Shown here: positions 35,683 through 42,551 of the stretch, piece by piece
How the letters are laid out: the number at the start of each line of letters is the position of its first letter
Position numbering within the stretch: position 1 is the first letter of the stretch
Assembly: GCF_013761005.1 (NCBI RefSeq)
Contig: NZ_JACDUS010000009.1
Coordinates: 62,001-126,000 of the forward strand
DNA from: Desulfosalsimonas propionicica
GTDB lineage: Bacteria; Desulfobacterota; Desulfobacteria; Desulfobacterales; Desulfosalsimonadaceae
DNA: 64,000 nt
Reading direction: 5' to 3'
The notes under the pieces: model-generated
Database searches by the model: none
The model's input: the letters and a program-made list of their open reading frames with translations, nothing else
What the model was told of the DNA's origin: nothing
Position numbers and translations under genes: made by a program

Positions 35683-36576
35683 ATGAACCCAAACAGCGAC
35701 TCCCGCCTCGGCCAGACCGTGGCAGACATGGCGGAAAAAATCCATGATCCGGCAAAAAGGCCCGTGCAGGTGATTTCCGAGGCCCGGGCGCAGCAGGCGG
35801 CAGAGCTGTGTCAAACCGGTCTTGCCCGGGCTTACACGGCCGCCCTGGAAGCCGGCATCTGGCCTGTTCGCTACATGCGAAACGCAACAAGCCTTTCCAC
35901 ACAAGACCAGCTCAAACTGGCCGAATCCGGCATTGCCGTTATCGGGGCCGGCGGCCTGGGCGGCCATATCGCGGCCGGCGCCGCGCGCACGGGCATCGGG
36001 AAAATCACCATTGCCGATCCGGACGCATTTGCCGAATCCAACCTCAACCGCCAGGCAATGTGTTTTTCAGAAACCCTTGGCACAAACAAGGCAAAGGCCG
36101 CAAAAAAAATCCTTGCCGCAATCAACCCGGCAGTTGACGTGCGGGCTTTTACCGTGGCCATGGACCGGCAAAATGCAGGAGAGATTCTTGAGGGCGCGGA
36201 CGCCGCAGCCGATGCCTTGGACAGCGTGGCCAGCCGGATGACCCTTGCCGCCGCCTGCAGGCAGGCGGGCATCCCCCTGGTGCATGCCGCCATTGCCGGG
36301 CTTGAAGGCCAGGTCATGACCGTGTTTCCCCCGGATCCCGGCATAGAAGCCCTTTACGGAAAACCGGAGCAGCAGAGCGCTTCCGCCCCGTCGCCCGAGG
36401 CCATGATGGGGGTTCCCGGGGTGACGCCGGCGCTCATGGCAACCCTTCAGGTTATGGAAATCATCAAGATTCTTCTGGGCCGGGGCCGGGTGCTGCGAAA
36501 CCGGATGCTTTACGTGGATCTGGAAAACGCCGGATTTCAGGAATTTTCCTTTGACAATGATTCGGACCCGTCCTGA
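35683..36576 (+). CDS. ThiF/MoeB/HesA-family adenylyltransferase
   Basis: A 297-residue E1-like enzyme that adenylates the C-terminal glycine of a ubiquitin-like sulfur carrier. The ATP site is seen as VIGAGGLGGHIAAGAARTGIGKITIADPDAFAESNLNRQ, and PGVTPALMATLQVMEIIKILLG near the C-terminus is the family hallmark. Zinc-binding CxxC pairs present in E. coli MoeB are missing here. The first 90 residues are an extra helical extension. Its partner is almost certainly the MoaD-like protein encoded divergently 47 bp away. AAAGG precedes the ATG. The 3' end overlaps the convergent arsenate-reductase fusion gene by 40 bp. Confidence 0.9.
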   Translation: MNPNSDSRLGQTVADMAEKIHDPAKRPVQVISEARAQQAAELCQTGLARAYTAALEAGIWPVRYMRNATSLSTQDQLKLAESGIAVIGAGGLGGHIAAGAARTGIGKITIADPDAFAESNLNRQAMCFSETLGTNKAKAAKKILAAINPAVDVRAFTVAMDRQNAGEILEGADAAADALDSVASRMTLAAACRQAGIPLVHAAIAGLEGQVMTVFPPDPGIEALYGKPEQQSASAPSPEAMMGVPGVTPALMATLQVMEIIKILLGRGRVLRNRMLYVDLENAGFQEFSFDNDSDPS

Positions 36577-37538
36577 TTGTCCATCAATTGCCTGACCCGC
36601 TTTTCAATCTCATCTCTGACCTGCCGCATCAAATCAATGGACTGGCCGGCCGGATCTGGTAAGTCCCAGTCCACATATGACACCCCGGGAATATAGGGGC
36701 ACTGCTCACCGCAGCCCATGGTCACAATCATGTCCGGCCGGGTCCCGGAAACAGCATCCTCGATGGATCGCAAAGTGCGGTAAGCCATGTCAATGCCCTT
36801 TTCCGCCATGACTTCCTGCATCACGGGATTGACCCTTGGCGCCGGGGTGCTGCCGGCACTTAGCGCCTCGATGCGGTCGCCGGCCAGGTAGCGGGCAAAT
36901 CCCGCTGCCATCTGGCTGCGGCAGGCGTTTTCCCGGCAGGCAAAAAGGATTTTTTTCCGGGCCAGAAGCGAATCCAGGTTTGCGGCGCAGGATTGGATGT
37001 CATCTGCCACCCCGGGATGATGGGTCAGATCGCCCGGGGCTTCGATTCTATGGTAGACAATGGAATCAGTGTAGTCCGCACCAACAGCGTCAAAAAAATA
37101 CCGGGCTGTGAGCTTCATGCCGTCAAACAGGTTCTTGCCCCTGGTGGCCCCCACGGAAAGAAGGATGCCCTTTCGCCAGGGCCGGCCCGGATCTTCCAGG
37201 CTGTGGCGGTATTTTCGCGACCACAGGGCCTGGGTGCGGTCAATGACCGCCTTGATGTGTGCGGGAAAATTGTAGAAATAAACCGGCCCGGCCAGGACCA
37301 CCACATCGGCCCGGCGCAGCATGGAATAAATCCGGGCGGTCATGTCATCGTCTGCAAACACGCAGATGCCTTTTTCCTCACAGTAGCCGCAGCCGATGCA
37401 AGGCTCCACCCGCAGCCGGCGGACATTAATTTTTTCGGTTTCCGCACCCTTTGCCCTGAGGTGATCGAGCAATCCGTCAATCAGAAAGTTAGTGTTGCCC
37501 TTTGCCCGGGGGCTGCCCTGAAGACCCAAAACGTACAT
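36537..37538 (-). CDS. NAD(P)H-dependent FMN reductase fused to ArsC-type arsenate reductase
   Basis: A two-domain protein of 333 residues. Residues 1-190 are a flavodoxin-like FMN reductase (GLQGSPRAKGNTNFL) with a cysteine cluster PCIGCGYCEEKGIC near 48-60, typical of iron-sulfur flavoproteins. Residues 195-330 are a low-molecular-weight phosphatase-fold arsenate reductase: FACRENACRSQMAAGF contains the C-x5-R loop, MGCGEQCPYIPG carries the two shuttle cysteines, and DWDLPDPAGQ is the family motif. A linked flavin domain could supply the electrons that thioredoxin normally gives (inference). It is the last gene of the FprA operon. ATG at 37538 follows AGGAGG; the stop of the preceding gene overlaps this start. 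Confidence 0.88.
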   Translation of the reverse strand: MYVLGLQGSPRAKGNTNFLIDGLLDHLRAKGAETEKINVRRLRVEPCIGCGYCEEKGICVFADDDMTARIYSMLRRADVVVLAGPVYFYNFPAHIKAVIDRTQALWSRKYRHSLEDPGRPWRKGILLSVGATRGKNLFDGMKLTARYFFDAVGADYTDSIVYHRIEAPGDLTHHPGVADDIQSCAANLDSLLARKKILFACRENACRSQMAAGFARYLAGDRIEALSAGSTPAPRVNPVMQEVMAEKGIDMAYRTLRSIEDAVSGTRPDMIVTMGCGEQCPYIPGVSYVDWDLPDPAGQSIDLMRQVRDEIEKRVRQLMDNQDGSESLSKENS

Positions 37539-38233
37539 CATTCCTCCTCTTGTGTCCGGGTAATGGCTGAAACCGCCCGCAGGGCCAATTCTGCAACAGA
37601 GACCGAATAAAGCTGCCAGTCTTCAAAAAATTCGATCACAGCCCTGTCTGAAGTCAGTGCATGAACCCGGTCAAGATTGTCCGGGCTGCCCATATTGCCG
37701 GCCGCCCAGACCCCGATGCCGCGGTGATAAGCATCATCTGAATCAAGAAACCCGGCGATATGCAGTGCTGCCCATGCGGCCATCTGCGGCCGGGCCCGCG
37801 CCAGTTCCCCCAGGCCCCAGAGCAGCCCGCGCTGAAGACCCGGGTGTTCCAAAAAATTTTGTCCGGGATCAATGTAGGAGCACAAGACACTGGCGTATTC
37901 AGCGGCCAGCAGGGAATTTCGGGCCATGGCCTCACCCATGGCCTCGGGCGCGCCCCAGCCGATGCCCCCGGACTCGTCATTTAGCATCCACATGAACCGG
38001 CGCATGATCACCCTGGCTGACTCGGGCTCTGCTTCGGCCAGATCCGCGGTGACAATGCCGGCGGCAGTAACTGCACGCCAGCGGATCAAGGCTTCTGCTT
38101 CATAAAAATGCGATATCAGAGCATTAATGGCCTGCCTGGGCCGATGGCCCCCTATGCTGGCCATGGCCTTGTCCTGCCCGGAATCGGCCAGCACCTGCCG
38201 GATTTCACGTTTCAGGGCTCTGGCGCCAGTCAC
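37538..38233 (-). CDS. DVU0298-family protein
   Basis: A 231-residue soluble, Ala/Leu-rich helical protein resembling HEAT-like repeats. Motifs such as EALIRWRAVTAAGIVTADL, MLNDESGGIGWGAPEAMGEAMARN and RGLLWGLGELARARPQMA match the DVU0298 family of sulfate reducers; no activity is known. The start is GTG at 38233, two bases after the DsrE stop, and its own stop overlaps the next start. It therefore belongs to a tightly coupled operon with an oxygen reductase, ferredoxin and DsrE protein, and probably acts as a scaffold or a regulatory partner (inference). Confidence 0.75.
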   Translation of the reverse strand: MTGARALKREIRQVLADSGQDKAMASIGGHRPRQAINALISHFYEAEALIRWRAVTAAGIVTADLAEAEPESARVIMRRFMWMLNDESGGIGWGAPEAMGEAMARNSLLAAEYASVLCSYIDPGQNFLEHPGLQRGLLWGLGELARARPQMAAWAALHIAGFLDSDDAYHRGIGVWAAGNMGSPDNLDRVHALTSDRAVIEFFEDWQLYSVSVAELALRAVSAITRTQEEE

Positions 38234-38235
38234 GG

Positions 38236-38583
38236 CTAAAATACCAGTATTTCGTAATCCTGGTCCCGAAAACCGGCAAAGGAGGGATGCCCGGACATGT
38301 CATCGAGAAGCCCCAGGCCCTGTTTTTGCGCAGATGCCTGGGTGCCCATCTGTTTGGAGCAGGCCCGGCACACCCCGGCCACCAGTTTTTGGTCTATAAC
38401 CTTGCGCCACATTTCGTAAGTTGCTGTTTTTTCGTTTTCCAGGCCGGGCAGCAGCTTGGTGGCCTCGCCTTCCAGGACCACCTGGACATTATATCCACGC
38501 TCATGCATATCCAGGGTATTTAACAGCACATGGGTAAAACACATGGGATCATCATTGAATACAAACAGCGCCACTTTTTTCAT
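38236..38583 (-). CDS. DsrE-family protein
   Basis: A 115-residue DsrE/DsrF-like protein with the pattern KKVALFVFNDDPMCFTHVLLNTLDMHERGYNVQVVLEGEATKLL. Four cysteines are present, two in the segment VCRACSKQMG near residue 75, which would be the sulfur-transfer site. Such proteins carry sulfane sulfur between partners in the cytoplasm. It lacks a TusA domain and does not form a dsrEFH triplet. The start overlaps the ferredoxin stop (ATGA), and the DVU0298 gene follows two bases after its own stop. Confidence 0.85.
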   Translation of the reverse strand: MKKVALFVFNDDPMCFTHVLLNTLDMHERGYNVQVVLEGEATKLLPGLENEKTATYEMWRKVIDQKLVAGVCRACSKQMGTQASAQKQGLGLLDDMSGHPSFAGFRDQDYEILVF

Positions 38584-38807
38584 GATTCGTCTCCTGCGGG
38601 AGCCTGAGGGTTCCAGCGGATGCAGTCGGCCGGGCAGTGCTTGATGGCTTCATCCACGCAGTCTTTCGGATAGACCGGCTGGGGAATCACCCGCACATAC
38701 CCGGCATCGGTCATTTCAAACACATCCGGGCAGAGATCCGCACACACGCCGCATTCAATGCAATCGGCCAGCTCAACGTCAGGCTCAGAGGGTTTTTGGT
38801 TATTCAT
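38580..38807 (-). CDS. Small 4Fe-4S ferredoxin
   Basis: A 75-residue ferredoxin with one cluster. The cysteines are arranged as CIECGVCADLCP near 16-27 and a distal Cys in KDCVDEAIKHCPADCIRW, the pattern of a single [4Fe-4S] ferredoxin with an additional disulfide or second partial site. The start ATG at 38807 overlaps the FprA stop by 8 bp; the open frame extends further upstream inside fprA but without similarity. It likely serves as an electron carrier for the oxygen reductase or the flavoprotein fusion further downstream. Confidence 0.88.
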   Translation of the reverse strand: MNNQKPSEPDVELADCIECGVCADLCPDVFEMTDAGYVRVIPQPVYPKDCVDEAIKHCPADCIRWNPQAPAGDES

Positions 38808-39984
38808 TGACAGCCTGTCCGATGCGGCGGCCGAAATCCACGCACTGCGCCACGGCATCGGCATCCGGCACGTACTGGATCCGAAGGCCCTTGTCAATGA
38901 TCTGCGCGCCCATGGCTTCAAGCTCGGCCTGGATGATTTTCACGGATTCGCCGCTCCAGCCGTAGGAGCCAAAGGCTGCGCCCAGGCGGTTTTTGGGTTT
39001 CAAACCCTTTACATAGGTCAACACATCGGCCACGGTGGGAAAAATATTGTTGTTTAACGTGGGCGAGCCGAACACAAAAGCCCGGGCATCGAGCAGCTCG
39101 GTCATGATCTCGCTTCTGTGGGAACTCCGGATGTGGATGGGCTTGACCGCCACGCCGGCTTCGGCGATGCCGTCGGCAATGGCTTCGGCCATGATGCGGG
39201 TGCTTTTCCACATGGTGTCATAGACCACCACCGCCTTGTTCAATGGCTCCTGTTGGCTCCAGGCAACATAGGCATTGATGATTTTGGCCGGATCCGTTCG
39301 CCAGATAATCCCATGATCGGGACAGATCATGCGGATATCCAGGCCCATTTGGGTTACCTGCTCCACCAGCTTTAAAATTTTGGGCGCATACAACAGCAGG
39401 ATATTGGCAAAATACTTCTTTGCATGCGCCATGATGGCATTGCCGATCACGTCATCAAACATTTCATAGCCGGCATAGTGCTGGCCGAATGCATCGCTGG
39501 AAAAAAGAATTCCGTTGGTCTTGTCAAAGGTAAACATGCTGTCGGGCCAGTGCAGCATGCGGGTTTCAAGAAAAACCAGGCTCCGGCCGCCCAGGGAAAT
39601 CTCCTCGCCGTTTTCCACTGCCCGGTAGTTCAGGTCCTGTGAAAAATGCTGGGACAGGTTCTTTTTGCCCATCTTGGAGCACAACACCGGCTTGTCTTCA
39701 CCGATATAGTGCATGACCCGCGGCAGTCCCCCGGAATGGTCCATCTCGGTATGATTGCTGATCACCATATCAATTTTTTTCGGATCCACAACCTGCGAGA
39801 TATTGGCCAGCAGCTGGTCGGCAAATTCCTTTTTGACAGCGTCGATGAGCACGATTTTTTCATCCACAATCAGAAAAGCATTGTAACTGGTGCCCTTTTC
39901 CGTGGAATATCCGTGAAAATCCCGGATGTTCCAGTCATGTACGCCGACATGATAAACGCCTTTTGCGATCTCCACCGGTTTCAT
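38800..39984 (-). CDS. roo: FprA-family A-type flavoprotein (rubredoxin:oxygen oxidoreductase)
   Basis: A 394-residue flavodiiron protein that reduces oxygen to water or nitric oxide to nitrous oxide. The metallo-beta-lactamase part has the diiron ligands in NHTEMDHSG (H-x-E-x-D-H near residues 78-84) and other ligands at DAFGQHYAG and CPDHGIIWR. The flavodoxin part begins near residue 250 (VVYDTMWKSTRIMAEAI), with FMN loops GSPTLNNNIFPTV and GSYGWSGESVKIIQ. The rubredoxin gene lies 170 bp upstream, its normal electron donor. It heads a five-gene operon with overlapping ends. In sulfate reducers this enzyme protects against oxygen and NO (known). Confidence 0.95.
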   Translation of the reverse strand: MKPVEIAKGVYHVGVHDWNIRDFHGYSTEKGTSYNAFLIVDEKIVLIDAVKKEFADQLLANISQVVDPKKIDMVISNHTEMDHSGGLPRVMHYIGEDKPVLCSKMGKKNLSQHFSQDLNYRAVENGEEISLGGRSLVFLETRMLHWPDSMFTFDKTNGILFSSDAFGQHYAGYEMFDDVIGNAIMAHAKKYFANILLLYAPKILKLVEQVTQMGLDIRMICPDHGIIWRTDPAKIINAYVAWSQQEPLNKAVVVYDTMWKSTRIMAEAIADGIAEAGVAVKPIHIRSSHRSEIMTELLDARAFVFGSPTLNNNIFPTVADVLTYVKGLKPKNRLGAAFGSYGWSGESVKIIQAELEAMGAQIIDKGLRIQYVPDADAVAQCVDFGRRIGQAVNE

Positions 39985-40088
39985 AGCCTGTCGCCTCTCT
40001 GTTTGCTGCTTTTTGAAATTGTCGGTCTTATTTGCGTCACTGGTTCAAACCGGCACAGATTGACAATCCGCCGGGTTTACAAAAAAAC

Positions 40089-40145
40089 AAACCGGTTTCA
40101 GGAGCTTTTCCCGGACGGGAGCGCAAAAATGCCTGAAACCGGTTT
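40089..40145 (-). terminator. Rho-independent terminator between rubredoxin and FprA genes
   Basis: Perfect 14-bp stem: 40089-40102 (AAACCGGTTTCAGG) pairs with 40132-40145. On the minus strand it is followed by GTTTTTTT. It lies 8 bp past the rubredoxin stop codon and separates it from the FprA operon, so these are distinct transcripts unless readthrough occurs. Confidence 0.85.
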
Positions 40146-40152
40146 TACGGTT

Positions 40153-40314
40153 CTATGCCTGTTTTTCAAAATCAGCCTTGGGCGCACCGCAGACCGGGCA
40201 TTCCCAGTCGTCGGGAAGATCCTCAAAACTGGTGCCCGCTGCAATGCCGTTGTCCGGATCACCCTGGGCCGGGTCATACACATATCCGCAGATGGTGCAA
40301 ACATACTTGTCCAT
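40153..40314 (-). CDS. rub: Rubredoxin
   Basis: A 53-residue rubredoxin with one Fe(Cys)4 site. [14 protein letters not shown] and [12 protein letters not shown] give the two CxxC pairs, and aromatic residues (Tyr, Trp in DDWECPVCG) match the family. It passes electrons to the flavodiiron oxygen reductase encoded next downstream. The start at 40314 is preferred: AGGAGG lies eight bases before it, while the ATG at 40320 is only two bases from the site. Confidence 0.96.
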   Translation of the reverse strand: MDKYVCTICGYVYDPAQGDPDNGIAAGTSFEDLPDDWECPVCGAPKADFEKQA

Positions 40315-40345
40315 GCTCATTTCCTCCTGTTGGTTCAGCTAAAAA

Positions 40346-40450
40346 TCATTCCAGTTTGGCCGCAACCTGGCGGCCGTAATCCTGTGCCATCTTGATGCCG
40401 CCGCCAAGGCTGCTCTTTTTGAGCATCAGCGGACCGTCAACCATGTTCAT
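40346..40450 (-). CDS. Possible small protein of 34 residues
   Basis: An open frame MNMVDGPLMLKKSS... of 34 residues ending QVAAKLE, located between the rubredoxin-like and rubredoxin genes (15 bp after one stop, 31 bp before the next start). No ribosome site is visible and the peptide has no known motif; it looks like the C-terminal end of a larger flavoprotein, so it may be a gene remnant. Coding status is doubtful. Confidence 0.3.
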   Translation of the reverse strand: MNMVDGPLMLKKSSLGGGIKMAQDYGRQVAAKLE

Positions 40451-40464
40451 GTGAAAACGGATTA

Positions 40465-40629
40465 TCAGCGTTTGGAACCGATCCGGTCGTCACGGCCCGA
40501 GTCCGCGCAATCCGGAGTGTAGCAGGAATTGTCCACGAATTCGCATTTTTCCTTACATGACGGACACTGTTTCGGCGGCGCATCAGCGTCAAATGTGTAT
40601 CCACAGTTGCTGCACTTCCAGCTGGGCAT
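40465..40629 (-). CDS. Rubredoxin-like zinc/iron-site protein
   Basis: A 54-residue protein with [11 protein letters not shown] and [12 protein letters not shown], i.e. the two CxxC sites of a rubredoxin-like domain without the rubredoxin tryptophan core, followed by a Cys-containing tail ([15 protein letters not shown]). It resembles the short rubredoxin-like domains fused to rubrerythrin or benzoyl-CoA-reductase-type proteins. AAAGGAGGTGA lies just upstream of the ATG, an almost perfect anti-16S match. It follows the rubrerythrin-like gene by 60 bp and precedes rubredoxin, so a shared oxidative-stress role is likely. Confidence 0.8.
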   Translation of the reverse strand: MPSWKCSNCGYTFDADAPPKQCPSCKEKCEFVDNSCYTPDCADSGRDDRIGSKR

Positions 40630-40689
40630 AGTGTCACCTCCTTTGCATGGTAACGGTTATAGGGCCCTGGTCCGGCGCCGGCGGGGAAA

Positions 40690-41169
40690 CTATTTCTTGA
40701 GCTTGGTCAGTTCCCCGCTCAGCAGGCGGATATGCCCCATTTCTTCCTTGATGATATTTTCCAGCCGGTTTTTTCCGTATTTTTCCGGCACCAGTTCCTT
40801 CATGCCCAGATAAAGCACGATGGAGTCTTTTTCCGCCTGGATGGCGGCTTTTAAAATATTTTCCATGGAAGATGTGTCAATGGGTTTTTCAAAAAACACC
40901 CGAATGTCTGCCAGGGCCTTGAGATAATTTTCCGCATCTCCCTCAGGGTCAAATACGGTTTGGGTTTTTTCCTTCTCCTTTAACTCAGCGCGCATCTGCT
41001 CAAAAAGCCGCTTGTGATCTGCTTCCATGTCCGCCAGATTGTTAAGCATTTCCTCGTTTTTGGGGTCGTCCACATCTTGTGCGGCTTTTCGGTAAAACTG
41101 CTCACCGTTGATCTCGATATCCTCGGCCAGCTTAAAAACATCATCAGCGCTGAAATCAAATGCAGCCAT
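40690..41169 (-). CDS. Rubrerythrin/ferritin-family protein without rubredoxin domain
   Basis: A 159-residue four-helix-bundle protein. The diiron ligands are seen in AEDIEINGEQFYRKAAQ and MEADHKRLFEQM in the first half and in AEKDSIVLYLGM and EEMGHIRLLSGEL in the second half, matching rubrerythrin E/ExxH sites. No rubredoxin domain follows; the separate rubredoxin-like gene 60 bp downstream may provide it in trans (inference). It would reduce hydrogen peroxide or store iron. The ATG at 41169 follows GGAGG by five bases; a GTG three bases earlier overlaps the site. Confidence 0.88.
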   Translation of the reverse strand: MAAFDFSADDVFKLAEDIEINGEQFYRKAAQDVDDPKNEEMLNNLADMEADHKRLFEQMRAELKEKEKTQTVFDPEGDAENYLKALADIRVFFEKPIDTSSMENILKAAIQAEKDSIVLYLGMKELVPEKYGKNRLENIIKEEMGHIRLLSGELTKLKK

Positions 41170-41292
41170 CACTTCCTCCGTTGTATTAAAGTTAACAAAC
41201 CAGCACTTTTCACAAAAATAATGCCTATAAATTTTTTTGCCAGTCCCATGCCGGCTGACTGCTGCAGATGCCGGACAAAACGCTGCAGAGGG

Positions 41293-41493
41293 TTATCGCC
41301 AGTTGCCTTTCTGCATATGGGCGGCCTTTTCGGCTTCAGCCCGTTTACGGATTTTGTAGCCCGCATCCCGGATCATCCCGTAAAGAACGCCGCAGCCCGC
41401 ATCCTCCCGCTCGGCATCACCATCATCGGCAAGCTCCAGCATGGCTTTGACAAGTTCCATTGTTCTTTTAATATTTTCGTTGGCCGGTTTCAA
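41293..41493 (-). CDS. Conserved small protein of unknown function
   Basis: A 66-residue charged protein, helical, with MELVKAMLELADDGDAEREDAGCGVLYGMIRDAGYKIRKRAEAEKAAH. Similar short proteins occur in sulfate reducers (as remembered, not searched), with no known function. The start is uncertain: TTG at 41493 begins the listed frame, and an ATG lies at 41460 twelve codons later; neither has a strong ribosome site. It is 120 bp upstream of the rubrerythrin-like gene on the same strand. Confidence 0.55.
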   Translation of the reverse strand: MKPANENIKRTMELVKAMLELADDGDAEREDAGCGVLYGMIRDAGYKIRKRAEAEKAAHMQKGNWR

Positions 41494-41819
41494 TACCTGA
41501 AATCCATCATTTCTGTGAATGCTGGCATTTATTTTTGTGCTGACAGGGGTTGCTGCTGCTTTTGATTTTTTGTTGAATCATATGATGCAAACTTTACAAC
41601 TTTCATGCCAAAACACTGCTGCACCGGCCGGTTTTTTGGGCAGAAAGCTGTTTGGTCCCCCTGAAAACCAATCCCAATATAAATCAATTTTTATATAAAA
41701 ACAAAGTGTTATTTTTATCATGGGAGTTGCCGCAGGATGTTGTCAAGTCATGCAGACATGACCGGCAATGCACGGATTGGGTTTTCTTTCTGTCGATTTT
41801 GATGTATCAGGGCTGTATC
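41494..41819. other. AT-rich intergenic region upstream of sfsA
   Basis: 326 bp with no gene. It is markedly AT-rich relative to the surroundings (for example near 41665-41720) and contains several runs of A and T that could hold promoters for the divergent small-protein gene and sfsA. I saw no convincing -35/-10 pair and no hairpin of note. Confidence 0.5.
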
Positions 41820-42551
41820 ATGGTACAAAATTGTTTCATCCAATGGCCAAAACTCATCGCCGGCACACTGATCCGCCGATACAAGCGGTTTATTGCAGAC
41901 ATCCGGCTGGCAACCGGTGAGACGGTAACGGCCCACTGTCCCAATTCCGGGAGCATGGCCGGCTGCAGCCAGCCCGGAAGGCCCGTTTACATCTCTGTTT
42001 CCGACAATCCCCGGCGCAAACTCAAATACACCTGGGAACTCATTGAAATGCCCGGCTCCCTAGTGGGCACAAACACCCTGGTGCCCAACCGGCTGGTGCG
42101 CAGGTGTACGGAATCCGGCGTGATCCCGGAGCTGTCGGGATATGATTCAGTGCGCGCCGAAGTGCGGGCCGGGGATCACACCCGGTTTGACCTGATGCTG
42201 GAAAGCCGCACAACCGGAAAATGCTGGGTGGAGATCAAGAACTGCACCCTGGTGGAAAACCAGACCGGGTATTTTCCGGACGCGCAAACCCAGCGCGGTC
42301 GAAATCATCTAAAAGAGCTGCAGCGCCAGGCCGCAGAAGGCCACAGGTGTGTGATGTTTTTCCTGGTACAGCGCATGGACGCCGTCAAATTTATGCCGGC
42401 CGACCACATTGACCCGGCATACGGGGAGGAATTGCGAAGGGCTGTAAAAAACGGGGTGGAAATTCTGGTCTATGACGTGTACATGGACATGGCCGGCATC
42501 GGGCTCAGAAACCGCCTGCCTTACTCGTTTTCCGGGACCGCCTCCGGATAA
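41820..42551 (+). CDS. sfsA: SfsA family DNA/RNA nuclease-like protein
   Basis: A 243-residue sugar-fermentation-stimulation protein A. Family motifs are visible: RYKRFIADIRLATGETVTAHCPNSGSM near the N-terminus, PNRLVRRC, and RFDLMLESRTTGKCWVEIKNCTLVE, FPDAQTQRGRNHLKEL, in which Asp and Glu-Ile-Lys are the PD-(D/E)XK-like catalytic residues. SfsA is associated with maltose metabolism in E. coli, but its actual role is probably nucleic-acid processing. The ATG at 41820 lies 10 bases after AGGGC, a weak site. The 3' end overlaps the convergent sigma-54 regulator by 31 bp. Confidence 0.92.
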   Translation: MVQNCFIQWPKLIAGTLIRRYKRFIADIRLATGETVTAHCPNSGSMAGCSQPGRPVYISVSDNPRRKLKYTWELIEMPGSLVGTNTLVPNRLVRRCTESGVIPELSGYDSVRAEVRAGDHTRFDLMLESRTTGKCWVEIKNCTLVENQTGYFPDAQTQRGRNHLKELQRQAAEGHRCVMFFLVQRMDAVKFMPADHIDPAYGEELRRAVKNGVEILVYDVYMDMAGIGLRNRLPYSFSGTASG

